This document shows positions 1-11,544 of a DNA stretch of 64,000 nucleotides, piece after piece. Position numbers and translations under genes: made by a program. The stretch is from Mycothermus thermophilus (taxonomy: Eukaryota > Ascomycota > Sordariomycetes > Sordariales > Chaetomiaceae), in the NCBI GenBank assembly GCA_011316235.1, contig QQBE01000023.1, forward strand, positions 186,001 to 250,000. Direction: 5' to 3'. Under the pieces are notes generated by a model. It had not been told where the DNA came from. It worked only from the letters and a program-made list of their open reading frames with translations, and did no database searches. How positions within the stretch are numbered: the stretch's first letter is position 1; each line of letters opens with the position of its first letter.

Positions 1-1718
1 GGAAAAGTTCTTTGCTGCCGCTCGGTGGACAGCGGCAACCTCGGGTTTGTCTAGAGGGAGATTGTGTTGATGGCGGAGAGAAATGGCGGCGGGCGGGTGC
101 CGAGGTGGCTCCGGCGCTGTTCACGTTATCGGTATATGTATGGAATGTATGGATGCGACAATGGCGATGACGATAGCTAGGGTTCCAGGACGCAGACGCC
201 GTCGTCCGGTACTGTTAGGACCGAATTCGCACGCTTAGCCTCGAGGGGCTCGCGGTCTTTTGTTAGGGATTACGGAGTAATAAGTGGAAGAATGTATGGA
301 GTGGAAGGATTCCGACGAGTTCGATGGACACAGAGCCTGAAGAATGTCTCCATCCAGGAAGTGCCTGGCCCGGATCGGAGCGTTGCGAGACAGCGAGACA
401 GCGAGACACAGGAATTGGCGGGAACGTCTGCACGTCTGCACGTCTGCCGTGACGCTAAGACCGGATCCATGGTGGGTTTCGTGCTGGCGAGGGGTTGTGC
501 TAAGCTTTACGGAGTAACAAGCCTCAGTCTCGTCGTCAGGCCCCTGATTCGTTGGGAACTTCGCAGAACCTTGGAAGGGGACCTGGCTGCCCGACCCCCT
601 GGGACTGGGCCTCGGAATCCTTGGGGGCGATTTGGGGCTTGTTGCTCCCGTGATGCCGGCGAGATGCCATTGACGTTGATGCCGGAGACCTCGGGGATTT
701 TACTGATGCCATCACAATCAATTCGGCACATATCAGAGTATAGCATGGCGTGGATGTCACCATATTAGGTACTATATGTCTCTGCGTCTTGCTTTTGAGT
801 GCTGACAGGGCCTGATTGACGAAGACACCCCGCTTGACAAAATCATACTGTGCCTCCGGTGCTACGTGATGCAGATTCCGATGCGGGGTTCGATCGTGGC
901 TTGTAAGTATGTATCTGTGGCGCATCCAGGAGGTCAAGAGGGTCCTCATCCTCTCGGTGCAGCGGATGTGAGCGGAGGCGATGTGAAAAATACCCCTTAA
1001 TACCCCTGATGAAGAGCCCCATGCTCAGCTGGAGTTTCTCAGGTCCATTTTGTCTGTTTGCCCTGGGAAGCCCGCTATAGGCTGTCCTCCGATGGCTGTG
1101 TGGCGTGTTGATTGTTTGCAGAGAGGAGATCTCGCGGACAAGCGGTGGGGTGAGCCGCCTCAGGATCAAGGGCAAAGTGAAAAGGTCCCTCCCATCTTCA
1201 GGCCCCGGCAGACATTCCCCACGCTGAGCAGGCGCCGGCTCGGCATTCTTGTCTTGGCTTCACACCTCACTCTCACTCACCACACTGCTCTCATCGTGGC
1301 CACTCCCTCCTCACAGCTCACAGGCGAACAAAATATCAAACTTCAAACGTCAAACTCCTGTTGTTCTGGCGGCCAGGTGCAGATCCCTCTCGGCTAGTTC
1401 CATCTATTTCTGGAAAACGCTAAAACCTCAGATCCGGGACTGAGGCTACCCCCTTTCTCTTGGCTTTGGCGATCCCGGAGCTGCGGCCTCCTCATCGACG
1501 TCTTCTCGAACGTCTTCTCCAACTTCTCGAAGCCGCGCCACGACGGCATTGCCTCTTTCGTCAGGGGTTGGATCGCTGAGTCATCTGAATCGTCTGTCTA
1601 AACAATACAAGACAACCTACCTATTCAAGACTTGTTGGCTACCTGCATCATCCATTAATCACCATCCATCGTCATCATCATCGGTGAACCCGTCTTCACC
1701 ATATTTCCAGAGCCCTTC
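1..1718. other. Intergenic region and 5' flank of the Zn2Cys6 factor; no gene seen
   Basis: No reading frame here has a recognisable domain or a convincing splice chain. The open frames are short and overlap on both strands, as expected by chance. Two small direct repeats are visible: GAGACAGC copies near 386-408 and ACGTCTGC repeated three times near 424-448. The last part, about 1580-1718, is rich in CATC/CACC and is probably the leader of the following gene. The 3' end of a gene lying left of the window could also be here. Confidence 0.6.
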
Positions 1719-3558
1719 ATGTCAATAGCACGCTCAAGCTTGGCAGACACCCCTCTGCTAAAGGTCTCGCGGCCTGTTTCCGCGTGTTCAAGATGTAAGT
1801 CAGTCATTATGCCTAACATGCTGACAACTGGGGCTAACTTCAGACATGCAGGCCGAACTGCGAAAGTCAAGGTGCGCTTATAATGTTTCTCATCTCACAC
1901 AGTCATGTAGCCACACAGCACCCCTGAGCTCTCAGCTAACGCATAGCTCCTGGGACAGTGTGACAACAAGCTACCAGCATGTACTGCCTGCGAGAGGGCA
2001 GGTCGTGAGAAAGAATGCACAGCAGCCAACGACCAGTTTGCCCGGGGCAAGGAGAGGAGGTAGGCTTATTCTCTCCGTTCAAGTATCCAGCGGCTCACAG
2101 TTATTTCAGTTATGTCGCCGCCCTTGAGCTCAGGATAGAAAAGCTCGAGAGGAGACTCGCATATGCGCGCTCCACAAAGGCCGCCGTCGCAGCCAACGGG
2201 CCCGAGGAACCTCCTGCCCCTGACCCAACCCGCAAGGACTCGATGGCGTTCATCCGCGCTGCCATCCATCGGAAGGCTGCCAGGACTCAAGAAAACAATG
2301 ATATCAACACCCTGGTGTCAGACTTTGGCTACCTGTGCGTGTCCTGTCATGGATGGAGAATGTTCTCAATGTGAGAACATCACTAACCTGCTGTCCAGCG
2401 CCGTCAATACCACAACTCGCGACTTTGAGCCGTCCGAGTCCAACATGACATTTGCCCGCCTCGTCCTCGCAGCCTCCACCAACGAGCCCGTCCCGGAGCC
2501 GACAACGCTCAACCTCCCACCAGAACCGACGGCGAGGGCCCTCGTCCAGCACTATGAGACCAACATCCTCCCCCTTTACCCGGCATTCCCCGCTGCAACG
2601 CTTCATGCCATCGTCAGCGGACTCTACGAGGATCCGCCGCAGCCGCTTCGCAGCTCGGACCACTGGCTGTTCTGGATGGTTCTCGCCATCGCGTCGGCCG
2701 CGCAGAGCCGAACCCGACAGGACGAGTCCTACGCAAATGCCGTCGAGTATGTCGGACGCGCCCTGCCGCACGCCGATCGGGCCTTGAAGCCGGGCTATGT
2801 GACCCAGATCCAGTCGTTGCTTCTCCTGACGCAGTATGCCATGTTGGATCCCGCCCACTTTGACAGCTGGCATCCCATCGGCTTCGCTTCTCGTGCTGTT
2901 ATCGACCAGGGCCTCCATCAAGACCCGCCTCATGTCGAGGACGTGGGTCCGGAAGCGCTCGACACCAGGCGCAGGACATTCTACTGCGTCTATGCATTGG
3001 ACAGGTGAGCATTTGTCTTCCACCCTCAGCCTGAACATGGCCCGATGTTCTCACACGATATGCTATCAGAGCAATAAGCATGGTTCACGCGCGTGCCTTC
3101 TCCTTTTACGACGATGCCGTGTCCGTGGCCCTCCCCTCGCCTGCCACTGCCATCTCCCCACTCTCCGGAGGTTCCATTGCAAAATCGCCTCCGGATGCGT
3201 CCCTCCCTCTCTTCCGGCTTCGCCAGCTCCAATCCAACTGGTACCAGACTCTCTACCAAGGCGACCCAAACACCCCATTACCCGACGCCACCTCCTTCAT
3301 CTGGCAAAAGTACTTCGAAATGTGGGAATGGTCCGAACGGCTCCCAGCCGACCTCCCGCCCGCCATCCGCGAGATGCTGGACCTCGAGCTGCGCTACAGC
3401 TACGTGTACTGCGTCGCCTCGAGCGCGCGCGGCGCCCAGCTGTCGTCCTACGGCCGGCTGCTCATCTTTGAGCACGTCATCTCGTACATCGACCGCATCC
3501 ACGACGTCGTCACCACTAGCAGGAGCGGAAGCACCAACAACAACAGCAACACCACCAC

Positions 3559-3600
<42 letters not shown>

Positions 3601-4051
3601 TAACAATAACAACCTCCTCCCCGCCACCCCTACCATCACGGGCTTCTACACCTACCACGACGCCCTCCGCGTCTTCTTCATGGGCTCGCAATTCGTCGCC
3701 GTCCTGCGCGACGACGCCGACCTCCTCCTGTCGGGCGCACACGTCCCGCCGCCACCGACCGCGACGGGGCCGGGCAAGGTCGCCCCGCCGCCGCTGCCCG
3801 TGCGGTTGGACCGCGGCACGGCTGGCGCGGCAGGGGATAACCTGGACCGCAGCCTGCGGTGTCTGGACCGCGTGCGGCTGACGCTGCAGCTGTACGGCGA
3901 GCGGTGGGAGGACGCGCTGTCCTTGCGGGACGGGTTTGAAGTGATTTCGGCGGAGGTCAGGGGGAAGTTGGAGGGGAGGAGGGGGATGAGGGATGTGAGT
4001 CACGCGGCGGGGGCGGCGGGAGGGTGGCAGGGGGGTTCGGGAGGGTCTTAG
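1719..4051 (+). CDS. Zn2Cys6 fungal transcription factor, 6 exons, about 669 aa
   Basis: Probable sequence-specific nuclear regulator of Pol II genes; its targets are unknown. I read six exons: 1719-1794, 1852-1871, 1959-2059, 2110-2334, 2399-3004 and 3070-4051. Splicing assembles a complete binuclear zinc cluster with the six cysteines at residues 23, 26, 33, 40, 43 and 52 (C-X2-C-X6-C-X6-C-X2-C-X8-C, core CSRCRTAKVKCDN). A basic stretch and a short coiled-coil dimerisation segment (VAALELRIEKLERRL) follow. The fungal-specific transcription factor domain occupies the middle; its hallmarks include LYPAFP, AIASAAQSR and the DRAISMVHAR segment rebuilt across the last intron. Near residue 490 lies a low-complexity Asn/Thr/Ser tract encoded by an AGC repeat (3562-3598). 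The start is the in-frame ATG just upstream of the cluster. The glycine-rich C-terminus is unusual, and an unrecognised last intron is possible. The next gene downstream, cbh1, is 5.9 kb away. Confidence 0.88.
3562..3598 (+). repeat. AGC trinucleotide repeat coding for poly-Ser
   Basis: About 12 uninterrupted AGC units inside the last exon of the Zn2Cys6 factor encode a serine run flanked by Asn/Thr-rich sequence. Such runs often vary in length between strains. It lies between conserved parts of the regulatory domain. Confidence 0.9.
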
Positions 4052-7000
4052 ATGCCTAGGTACCTACCTACATATTAGTTTGAGTGGCAGTCGTGTGCTA
4101 GATGTGTGCCAGTAATGATAGTTCGGGCCCGTACTGTGCTAGGTTTGTCAAAAGGACGGATATCTTTGGGGGGAAGAATAAGAAACACCATTTTCGAGGT
4201 CATATTCCTGATGCGTCTGGATACCCAACCAACGATGAAGCACTAGGTAACTCTACGCCTTAAGCCTTCGCATTGTGATGTGATTGCAGAGTAAGCCTCC
4301 GAAGATGACGGTCCATAGCGAGGGAAGAGCTGAAGGGAGAGTTTGGGAGGCCAGAGAATGAAGCTGCCCAGCTGCATTCCTATGGTCAAAAGACAGTATG
4401 TTTTCTCAGATTTGGTTAAGAGGTGTCTTGGTGTATAAAAGAAAAGCGATGTCAGTCCCATTGTTACATCCATTTACTCTGTAAGCTTAGCCGGGTGGAG
4501 AGGAAAGGGGGGGGTAAGTGGCTAAAACGGCAAAAATACATACAGCACCCGGCATTCGCTGGTCGTCACCGACCCAACTACTACTCGGGCCCTCACAAGC
4601 TTAACTAGGGGAGAGCGGACGGGATCCCGTGCTTTCTTGTGGGTATGGCCGTATGTACCAGTCAACAGCGAAAGACGTCCTTATGAAGTTGCCCTGGGGA
4701 CGGTCAACTTTGGGCACATCCAGAGAGGCCATGGAATGGCACTCATATTAGGCACAAAACGCTCGAAGAAGTGGTTTCAATTCCTAAATTCTTGGAAAAT
4801 ATTGGCTTGATCCCAAAGGTTGGTCGACTTGGGCATTTGAGATACGGCAACGGAGGTACGAAATGTGACTGATCAGCAACTGGACGATTGCAAGACAGTA
4901 TCACCGTATGCTAGGGAATATCCGACCCTTGCGCCTCTGAGTCTAGAGCAAGATCCAGCGAACTACGATGCCATCGACGTGCGAATGTCAAGGTTGAACA
5001 AAATAAGCCTTGAGTCGCCCAAGATCAAGGTGAGCATGTCGGACGTGGAATCGTGCAGTTGATGAAGAAGGAATGGGTAATGGTATCCCATGAGAGAGAG
5101 GTCATTGAATTTGATTAAAGAGCAGGTGATCTTGACTCCTTGACATTGGAAATACCTAAGAGTACATTGAATTATATCTGTGATCGACGAGTTACGTTCA
5201 TGTACTCGTCGTCAAAGTCATATTGGAGAAGAATGGCTAGGTGATTAAACTTAGAAATGTCGAGGATTGAGGAATATGGTACCGGTTCAGCAGAGTATAT
5301 GTAGCCTCCAGGAGATCAAAATCATCTCGAGACTGATATGATCGGACCAGGTGACTGTATTATTTGGATATGAATTATGATGATCATCGAACCTTGATGT
5401 CCATCGGGATCGTGGTTTCCGCTATAATAACCATCATCATGTGTCACGTCCACTCATCGCAACAAGATGTTAGATGCATTGCAAGCCATGGGCTGGTTCT
5501 TTTCTGAGTGAATTGTTGTCACTGGTTGTTCAGATCAAATCATCACGATGATAGTGGTTAATATCGGGGCTCAGTATCAAACCAATTATCCTCTAATAAT
5601 ACCAACTAAGACCTGGTGTCTTTACTTGCTGTGAGTGCCACCTCCGCTCAGGATGAGAATGACATGGCCAGAAAAGGTGAAGGGCATGACAGCTCAAGGT
5701 CGAGAGAAACTTGACGAGTTGGCTAGGGAAGGAGGAAGCAGAGCCGGGCAGCCTGGCTATGGCGGAAAGGATTCTCTCGAACAAAGTCTGAACGAAGTCA
5801 GGAGCTTCAGTCAATTCGTCACGGCCGGCCGTGCTCGCAGTCGGACATGGACGAAGTTGACAAGAGCCGGCGGTGAGGGTCACCTCGTGTGAGGAACTCT
5901 TCCCAACAAATCAATATGGACCTCATCACATTTCATACGTAGCCCCTGTCATACGTCGATATTTCAGGGTTCACCATAGGTCCTTCATAGCCTCTGAGTG
6001 CCGTGTCGGACTTTGATCCGTTTTCTGGAGCGAAGTTTGCGTAGAGCCCCCACGTCGGCGCCGCTCGCTGTCGTAGCCGAGGAAACTCGGGACGGAGTTC
6101 CGCTGGCCGTTGGCGCTTGGCATTCACGGCAGCATCAACCGACCGAGGATGATACCTGGAAACAGGGTACTCCATCGCTAGGAGATCACTCCACGGGCAG
6201 CTAGGTGGTTGTGTCTGCGGTATCGGATAATCCGTGTAAAGGCCAGCGTGCAAGCTGGCGGTGAAGGATATTGATGAGCCTTTGGCCTTGAGACAATCAA
6301 CAGAACTCTGCCGGATGGCATCTGTGGGAAAATGTCTAAAACTCAACGAGCACTTCATGGAGCCATTCGCGAGGTCGCCCGGAGAGCTTTTTCAGCTCGG
6401 CTAGTCCGCGAGGCCGTTGTGAACAGGCGAAGGCTCCGCTCGTCTAAGTGCTGCACAGGCGGCCCGGTTTCGGTAGGGGAAAAGGCGCTTCTCGTCCAGA
6501 TGGGGGGCTACCCGGGACGGAAACAGAACGAGACGGAAATATGATGAGGATTTGGAGCATGAAACGCGGAAACAAATTGGGCGGTAAATATTAACGCCGA
6601 AACACTCGCTATGGACCGCCGTGTTCACGCGGTGGTGAGGTGGTGAGGCCGCAGATGTCCGATTTGTGTTCGGAGCTCGAACTTGCGCACGCAACATGGA
6701 TCGGAGGCAATGTCAGGCCGAGAAAGATCCTGCCGGACATGGCATTACAAACATCATGACAGGAGCGCTGAGTGGTGTTTGCCGATCGAGAGAGGAGCAG
6801 CTGCGTTAAGATGAGGTCGGCCAGTCAGTGGCTGTGATGTCTTCGACGACTTGCAAACCCTCGTTCGAGGCATCCTTGGGGTTGGATAGACTTCTCTATT
6901 CTTGCATTCTACAAGCCATCTCGGGTGACGAAGTCCAGGCAAAAATCAGGTTCGGCCGCGCTCTGGCTTGTCAGTGATAGCACATACTATCCCCAAAGTC

Positions 7001-9699
7001 CAACTCCCACCGCTAGTACCTAAGATCTGACCTAGAATAGTAGCCAGAGACCCACCCGCCTTGTTTGGATGTCCACTAGGCGTCAGGTAGATGATGTTAA
7101 TGCGACCAGATTGGTGTCTTGCGATCCTGTTTCGGCAAAATCTATGACTTGGCAGATCCAAATTTTGGGCTGAACCGAGTCCGTCTCGCATTAGCGGGCG
7201 ATGTCAACACTGCCCACACGTCGACAAACTGCATCTCGATCCCGTGCCACCTGAACCATATCCTTTGCGAGGACTCAGTAATCCGGAGGACCTTGGGATG
7301 ATGGAGAAGAACGACAGGACGAGCCACATCGAACTGATGGTCAGCAAGCAAAGGGTTGTCTGACCTGCTCAGCGCAGACCAGCCGATCTCACTGCCGCGG
7401 GGTGACGTATGAGGAGATCCGGGGATGTCCGGCTGGGCGTTCCGCGGCGCCTCGAGGGCTGGCTTTCGGCAGTTAACCCCCTGGAAAACACAACATTGAG
7501 CGGAGGATCCACATGGCGGAACGTCGGGGATAGGTGGCGGTCAAAGTTTGGATGTTGTTGTTGTTGGGTGATTGTCGGTGATTGTTGTGGTGCTCAACGT
7601 GCTTTGGGAACCCGAGGACATGGAGTGTGAATGAATGGGACGGAGCTGTCAAACCAAAGAGGCACGGACGTGCCGGGTTGAAACAGCCAAACAAAGCCAT
7701 GGAGTACTCCGTATCCGTACACCAAACAGAGCTGTCGATCTGCATCACTCAAGAAATGACGCTAAAGCAGAGCTGGACTAGTCGACTCCTAGAAAGGTCC
7801 ACCAGCATGACACCCGTTTTTGTTGAAGATGGGAAATGGAGGGATGAAGGAGTCAGACTTTCACTGGAAGTTCAGGCAACCAGGGCAGGTGTTCCCAAGT
7901 GTGTGAATGATGTCTGCGCCTGCATTGAGACGCTCGACTCGACTCGACTCGACTCGACTCGACTCGACTCGACTCGACTCGACTCGACTCGACTCGATTC
8001 GACTTGACTCGGCGGCGCTTGCCCACATGAGCGCCTTGTTGAACGCATGCCTCGGTCCTTCCAAGGTTGCTGGCTGGTACCTACGATAGTGGTGGTGGTG
8101 TTGCGGAATGCGGGAAGGAAGGACGTTACCGAAGCTTCCATAACCGTTCTACGGCCCACAATGCGGCACCCGTTCTAGTTTAGCGCGCCTATCCGGTGCA
8201 AGCGCAGTGGAGAGTTCAGGGCAAGAACGCAGGGACGCAGGGACACGGGACCCACCCTCGAGCCGCTGTGGAGACGAGATGCCTCTTTGGGATCCTGGCG
8301 CATTTTCCTCTGCCCTACCCCCCCTCTTGGGTTGCGACGCATGTTGCGTTGCCACTTCAATTCATCAATTCTCAATCAAGACAAATCAACATAGCACATC
8401 ACTGGCAAAGCTAAGCACCGACAAGCTTTGCCCAGCATGAGCCCCTAATATCTGCAAATTGAAAACACACTGCTTCACCCGGTTTTTCGTTCCCAAGCTT
8501 GTGGATTCTATTATTGTACCCGCTTGAGCCTCAACATGAAACACACGGCATGACATGCTGTACAAACAGAACGGAAACCCAAAGAAACAACACATTGTCA
8601 AGTGCCGCATCATGGTGCTCTTCATCTCGGCACATTTGTGAAGGAGCTCGCCGACCAAGGATGGCTTCTCGTTCCGCACTCGGCTGTCTCTCCCCATGCT
8701 CACTTGGCTCTGCTGGTCAGCCGTTGAAGGAACCGTCCCGTCCGGGGATGCGGTCCTAGAATGCGGGGTGGAAACGCCACAAACCCATGGCACCTGTGGG
8801 GAGCATCGGCTTGTGTCTGCCGCACCCGCGCCATCTGGAGCTGGAGAGCCTTGCCCAGAACAGCACTCGCTTCTCTTCGTCCCGTGAAGCTCACGGATGT
8901 CATCGTCAACACGAGCGTCAGCTGGTTTGGGATACCCGGAATGAATGCGGATTTCACTTGAAGCGTGCGCCACCCTGCGCTGACTTTGACAGCCATGATG
9001 GGGCCTTCTCGACGCCTGTCGGGATTCACAGCAAAAGCCATGCGGTCACCAGGACGAGCGCTGACCCGGGAAACCTAACCCTATGCGTTACACTCGGCGG
9101 ACGTCCTCCGTGACACACCCCCTGGGCCTTTGGTCCGCACACCACCAGCCCTCCAATGACTTGCGTTCGCCCCTGGCAAGCCTGGGTCAACCTAAATCCA
9201 CTTCCAGACTTCGGGTCCACGTCCTCCACGATGCCTTGCGATGCTCTCTGTCCGTGCTCCCAGGACTGGCGGCCGTTGTCGTCACATCGCCAGCCGGACT
9301 CCCGGCCGCTATGCACCGTTTTGGCACATCGCCGTCCCCGCGCTTCCCCACTATCGAATCTTCTCAGCAATGCGCCCCGGAGCCTCACACCCAGCAAGAC
9401 CACCACAGCGCGGGCACGCCTACCAAGCGACGCCACCCATCGGACCTCGTCCTGACCTGTTCCGATCAAGGTCGGCCGTTGGCCCCTGGCTCCACCTACC
9501 GCTCGTTCCCTGGACGTGAGGGCGCTATTCCAGATCGGCCAGCGTCGCGAAGCTCATGGCTGAGCGTCACCGGGCCGTGAGCCGCCTCCATGACGCCGTG
9601 ACCTTGCGCGCTTTGGGTGGCGAGTCGTGGACGGTGCTTGCTGGCGCCGGCCTTCCCGGCGATCCGCGTGATGACAGGGCCACCAACGGCGGGATGATG
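4052..9699. other. Long gene-poor region (5.6 kb) between the Zn2Cys6 factor and the cbh1 promoter
   Basis: I find no supportable gene here. The first part (about 4.6-5.6 kb) is visibly more AT-rich than the coding neighbourhood and carries many stops. Short open frames such as 4865-5062 and 5635-5892 have no recognised family and no convincing partner exons. From about 8.9 kb the sequence becomes GC-richer and reads open on both strands without recognisable protein similarity; this is probably the distal cbh1 promoter. It holds scattered SYGGRG (CreA-type) sequences and a GGCTTTT element on the minus strand at 9033-9039, which resembles the Xyr1/XlnR class of sites. Such short motifs occur often by chance. 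Confidence 0.55.
7933..8010 (+). repeat. CTCGA pentanucleotide satellite
   Basis: About 15 head-to-tail copies of CTCGA, perfect except for T substitutions in the last two or three units. Because 5 is not a multiple of 3, the run stays open in several frames and yields the artificial repeat RLDST. It lies in the gene-poor stretch about 1.9 kb upstream of cbh1. Confidence 0.95.
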
Positions 9700-9724
9700 C
9701 TCCATGGGGAACTTCCCCATGGAG
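9700..9724. promoter_or_regulatory. Perfect 25-bp palindrome in the cbh1 promoter
   Basis: Two 12-bp arms (9700-9711, CTCCATGGGGAA, and 9713-9724) are exact reverse complements around a single central base. The palindrome lies 55 bp before the TATA box and about 180 bp before the cbh1 start codon. Each arm contains TGGGGAA, and a third copy of that heptamer stands at 9754-9760 as part of a CTGGGG (CreA-consensus) site. A dimeric regulator is a natural reader of such a site, but its identity is inference. Confidence 0.6.
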
Positions 9725-9779
9725 AAGAGAGAGAAACTTGCGGAGCCGTGATCTGGGGAAAGATGCTCCGTGTCTCGTC

Positions 9780-9786
9780 TATATAA
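9780..9786 (+). promoter_or_regulatory. TATA box of cbh1
   Basis: TATATAA stands 121 bp upstream of the cbh1 ATG, with CT-rich and CA-rich leader sequence between them. The position suits a strongly expressed, inducible secreted cellulase gene. Confidence 0.8.
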
Positions 9787-9906
9787 CTCGAGTCTCCCCG
9801 AGCCCTCAACACCACCAGCTCTGATCTCACCATCCCCATCGACAATCACGCAAACACAGCAGTTGTCGGGCCATTCCTTCAGACACATCAGTCACCCTCC
9901 TTCAAA

Positions 9907-11544
9907 ATGCGTACCGCCAAGTTCGCCACCCTCGCCGCCCTTGTGGCCTCGGCCGCCGCCCAGCAGGCGTGCAGTCTCACCACCGAGAGGCACCCTTCCC
10001 TCTCTTGGAAGAAGTGCACCGCCGGCGGCCAGTGCCAGACCGTCCAGGCTTCCATCACTCTCGACTCCAACTGGCGCTGGACTCACCAGGTGTCTGGCTC
10101 CACCAACTGCTACACGGGCAACAAGTGGGATACTAGCATCTGCACTGATGCCAAGTCGTGCGCTCAGAACTGCTGCGTCGATGGTGCCGACTACACCAGC
10201 ACCTATGGCATCACCACCAACGGTGATTCCCTGAGCCTCAAGTTCGTCACCAAGGGCCAGCACTCGACCAACGTCGGCTCGCGTACCTACCTGATGGACG
10301 GCGAGGACAAGTATCAGAGTACGTTCTATCTTCAGCCTTCTCGCGCCTTGAATCCTGGCTAACGTTTACACTTCACAGCCTTCGAGCTCCTCGGCAACGA
10401 GTTCACCTTCGATGTCGATGTCTCCAACATCGGCTGCGGTCTCAACGGCGCCCTGTACTTCGTCTCCATGGACGCCGATGGTGGTCTCAGCCGCTATCCT
10501 GGCAACAAGGCTGGTGCCAAGTACGGTACCGGCTACTGCGATGCTCAGTGCCCCCGTGACATCAAGTTCATCAACGGCGAGGCCAACATTGAGGGCTGGA
10601 CCGGCTCCACCAACGACCCCAACGCCGGCGCGGGCCGCTATGGTACCTGCTGCTCTGAGATGGATATCTGGGAAGCCAACAACATGGCTACTGCCTTCAC
10701 TCCTCACCCTTGCACCATCATTGGCCAGAGCCGCTGCGAGGGCGACTCGTGCGGTGGCACCTACAGCAACGAGCGCTACGCCGGCGTCTGCGACCCCGAT
10801 GGCTGCGACTTCAACTCGTACCGCCAGGGCAACAAGACCTTCTACGGCAAGGGCATGACCGTCGACACCACCAAGAAGATCACTGTCGTCACCCAGTTCC
10901 TCAAGGATGCCAACGGCGATCTCGGCGAGATCAAGCGCTTCTACGTCCAGGATGGCAAGATCATCCCCAACTCCGAGTCCACCATCCCCGGCGTCGAGGG
11001 CAATTCCATCACCCAGGACTGGTGCGACCGCCAGAAGGTTGCCTTTGGCGACATTGACGACTTCAACCGCAAGGGCGGCATGAAGCAGATGGGCAAGGCC
11101 CTCGCCGGCCCCATGGTCCTGGTCATGTCCATCTGGGATGACCACGCCTCCAACATGCTCTGGCTCGACTCGACCTTCCCTGTCGATGCCGCTGGCAAGC
11201 CCGGCGCCGAGCGCGGTGCCTGCCCGACCACCTCGGGTGTCCCTGCTGAGGTTGAGGCCGAGGCCCCCAACAGCAACGTCGTCTTCTCCAACATCCGCTT
11301 CGGCCCCATCGGCTCGACCGTTGCTGGTCTCCCCGGCGCGGGCAACGGCGGCAACAACGGCGGCAACCCCCCGCCCCCCACCACCACCACCTCCTCGGCT
11401 CCGGCCACCACCACCACCGCCAGCGCTGGCCCCAAGGCTGGCCGCTGGCAGCAGTGCGGCGGCATCGGCTTCACTGGCCCGACCCAGTGCGAGGAGCCCT
11501 ACATTTGCACCAAGCTCAACGACTGGTACTCTCAGTGCCTGTAA
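9907..11544 (+). CDS. cbh1: Exoglucanase 1 / cellobiohydrolase I (GH7 with CBM1), 525 aa
   Basis: Secreted cellulase that releases cellobiose from the reducing ends of crystalline cellulose with retention of configuration. Two exons (9907-10318 and 10379-11544) are joined across a 60-nt intron, giving 525 aa. Residues 1-18 are a signal peptide, so the mature protein starts QQACSL. The GH7 catalytic domain contains the EMDIWEAN motif; E231 (nucleophile), D233 and E236 (acid/base) correspond to E212/D214/E217 of Trichoderma reesei Cel7A. Many paired cysteines are present. A Gly/Asn then Pro/Thr linker (about 455-492) leads to a C-terminal type 1 cellulose-binding module (493-525) with its aromatic face and disulfide cysteines. 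From memory, the protein is nearly identical to Humicola grisea CBH1. Likely induced by cellulose and repressed by glucose through the CreA-type sites upstream. Confidence 0.98.

Noticed and set aside
7582..8007. RLDST-repeat protein over the CTCGA satellite
   Set aside because: The repeat is open in several frames only because of its 5-bp unit; flanking sequence is not protein-like.
8386..9600. Several overlapping frames upstream of cbh1 on both strands
   Set aside because: Open by GC content only; no start-context, splice chain or family motif; better read as promoter sequence.
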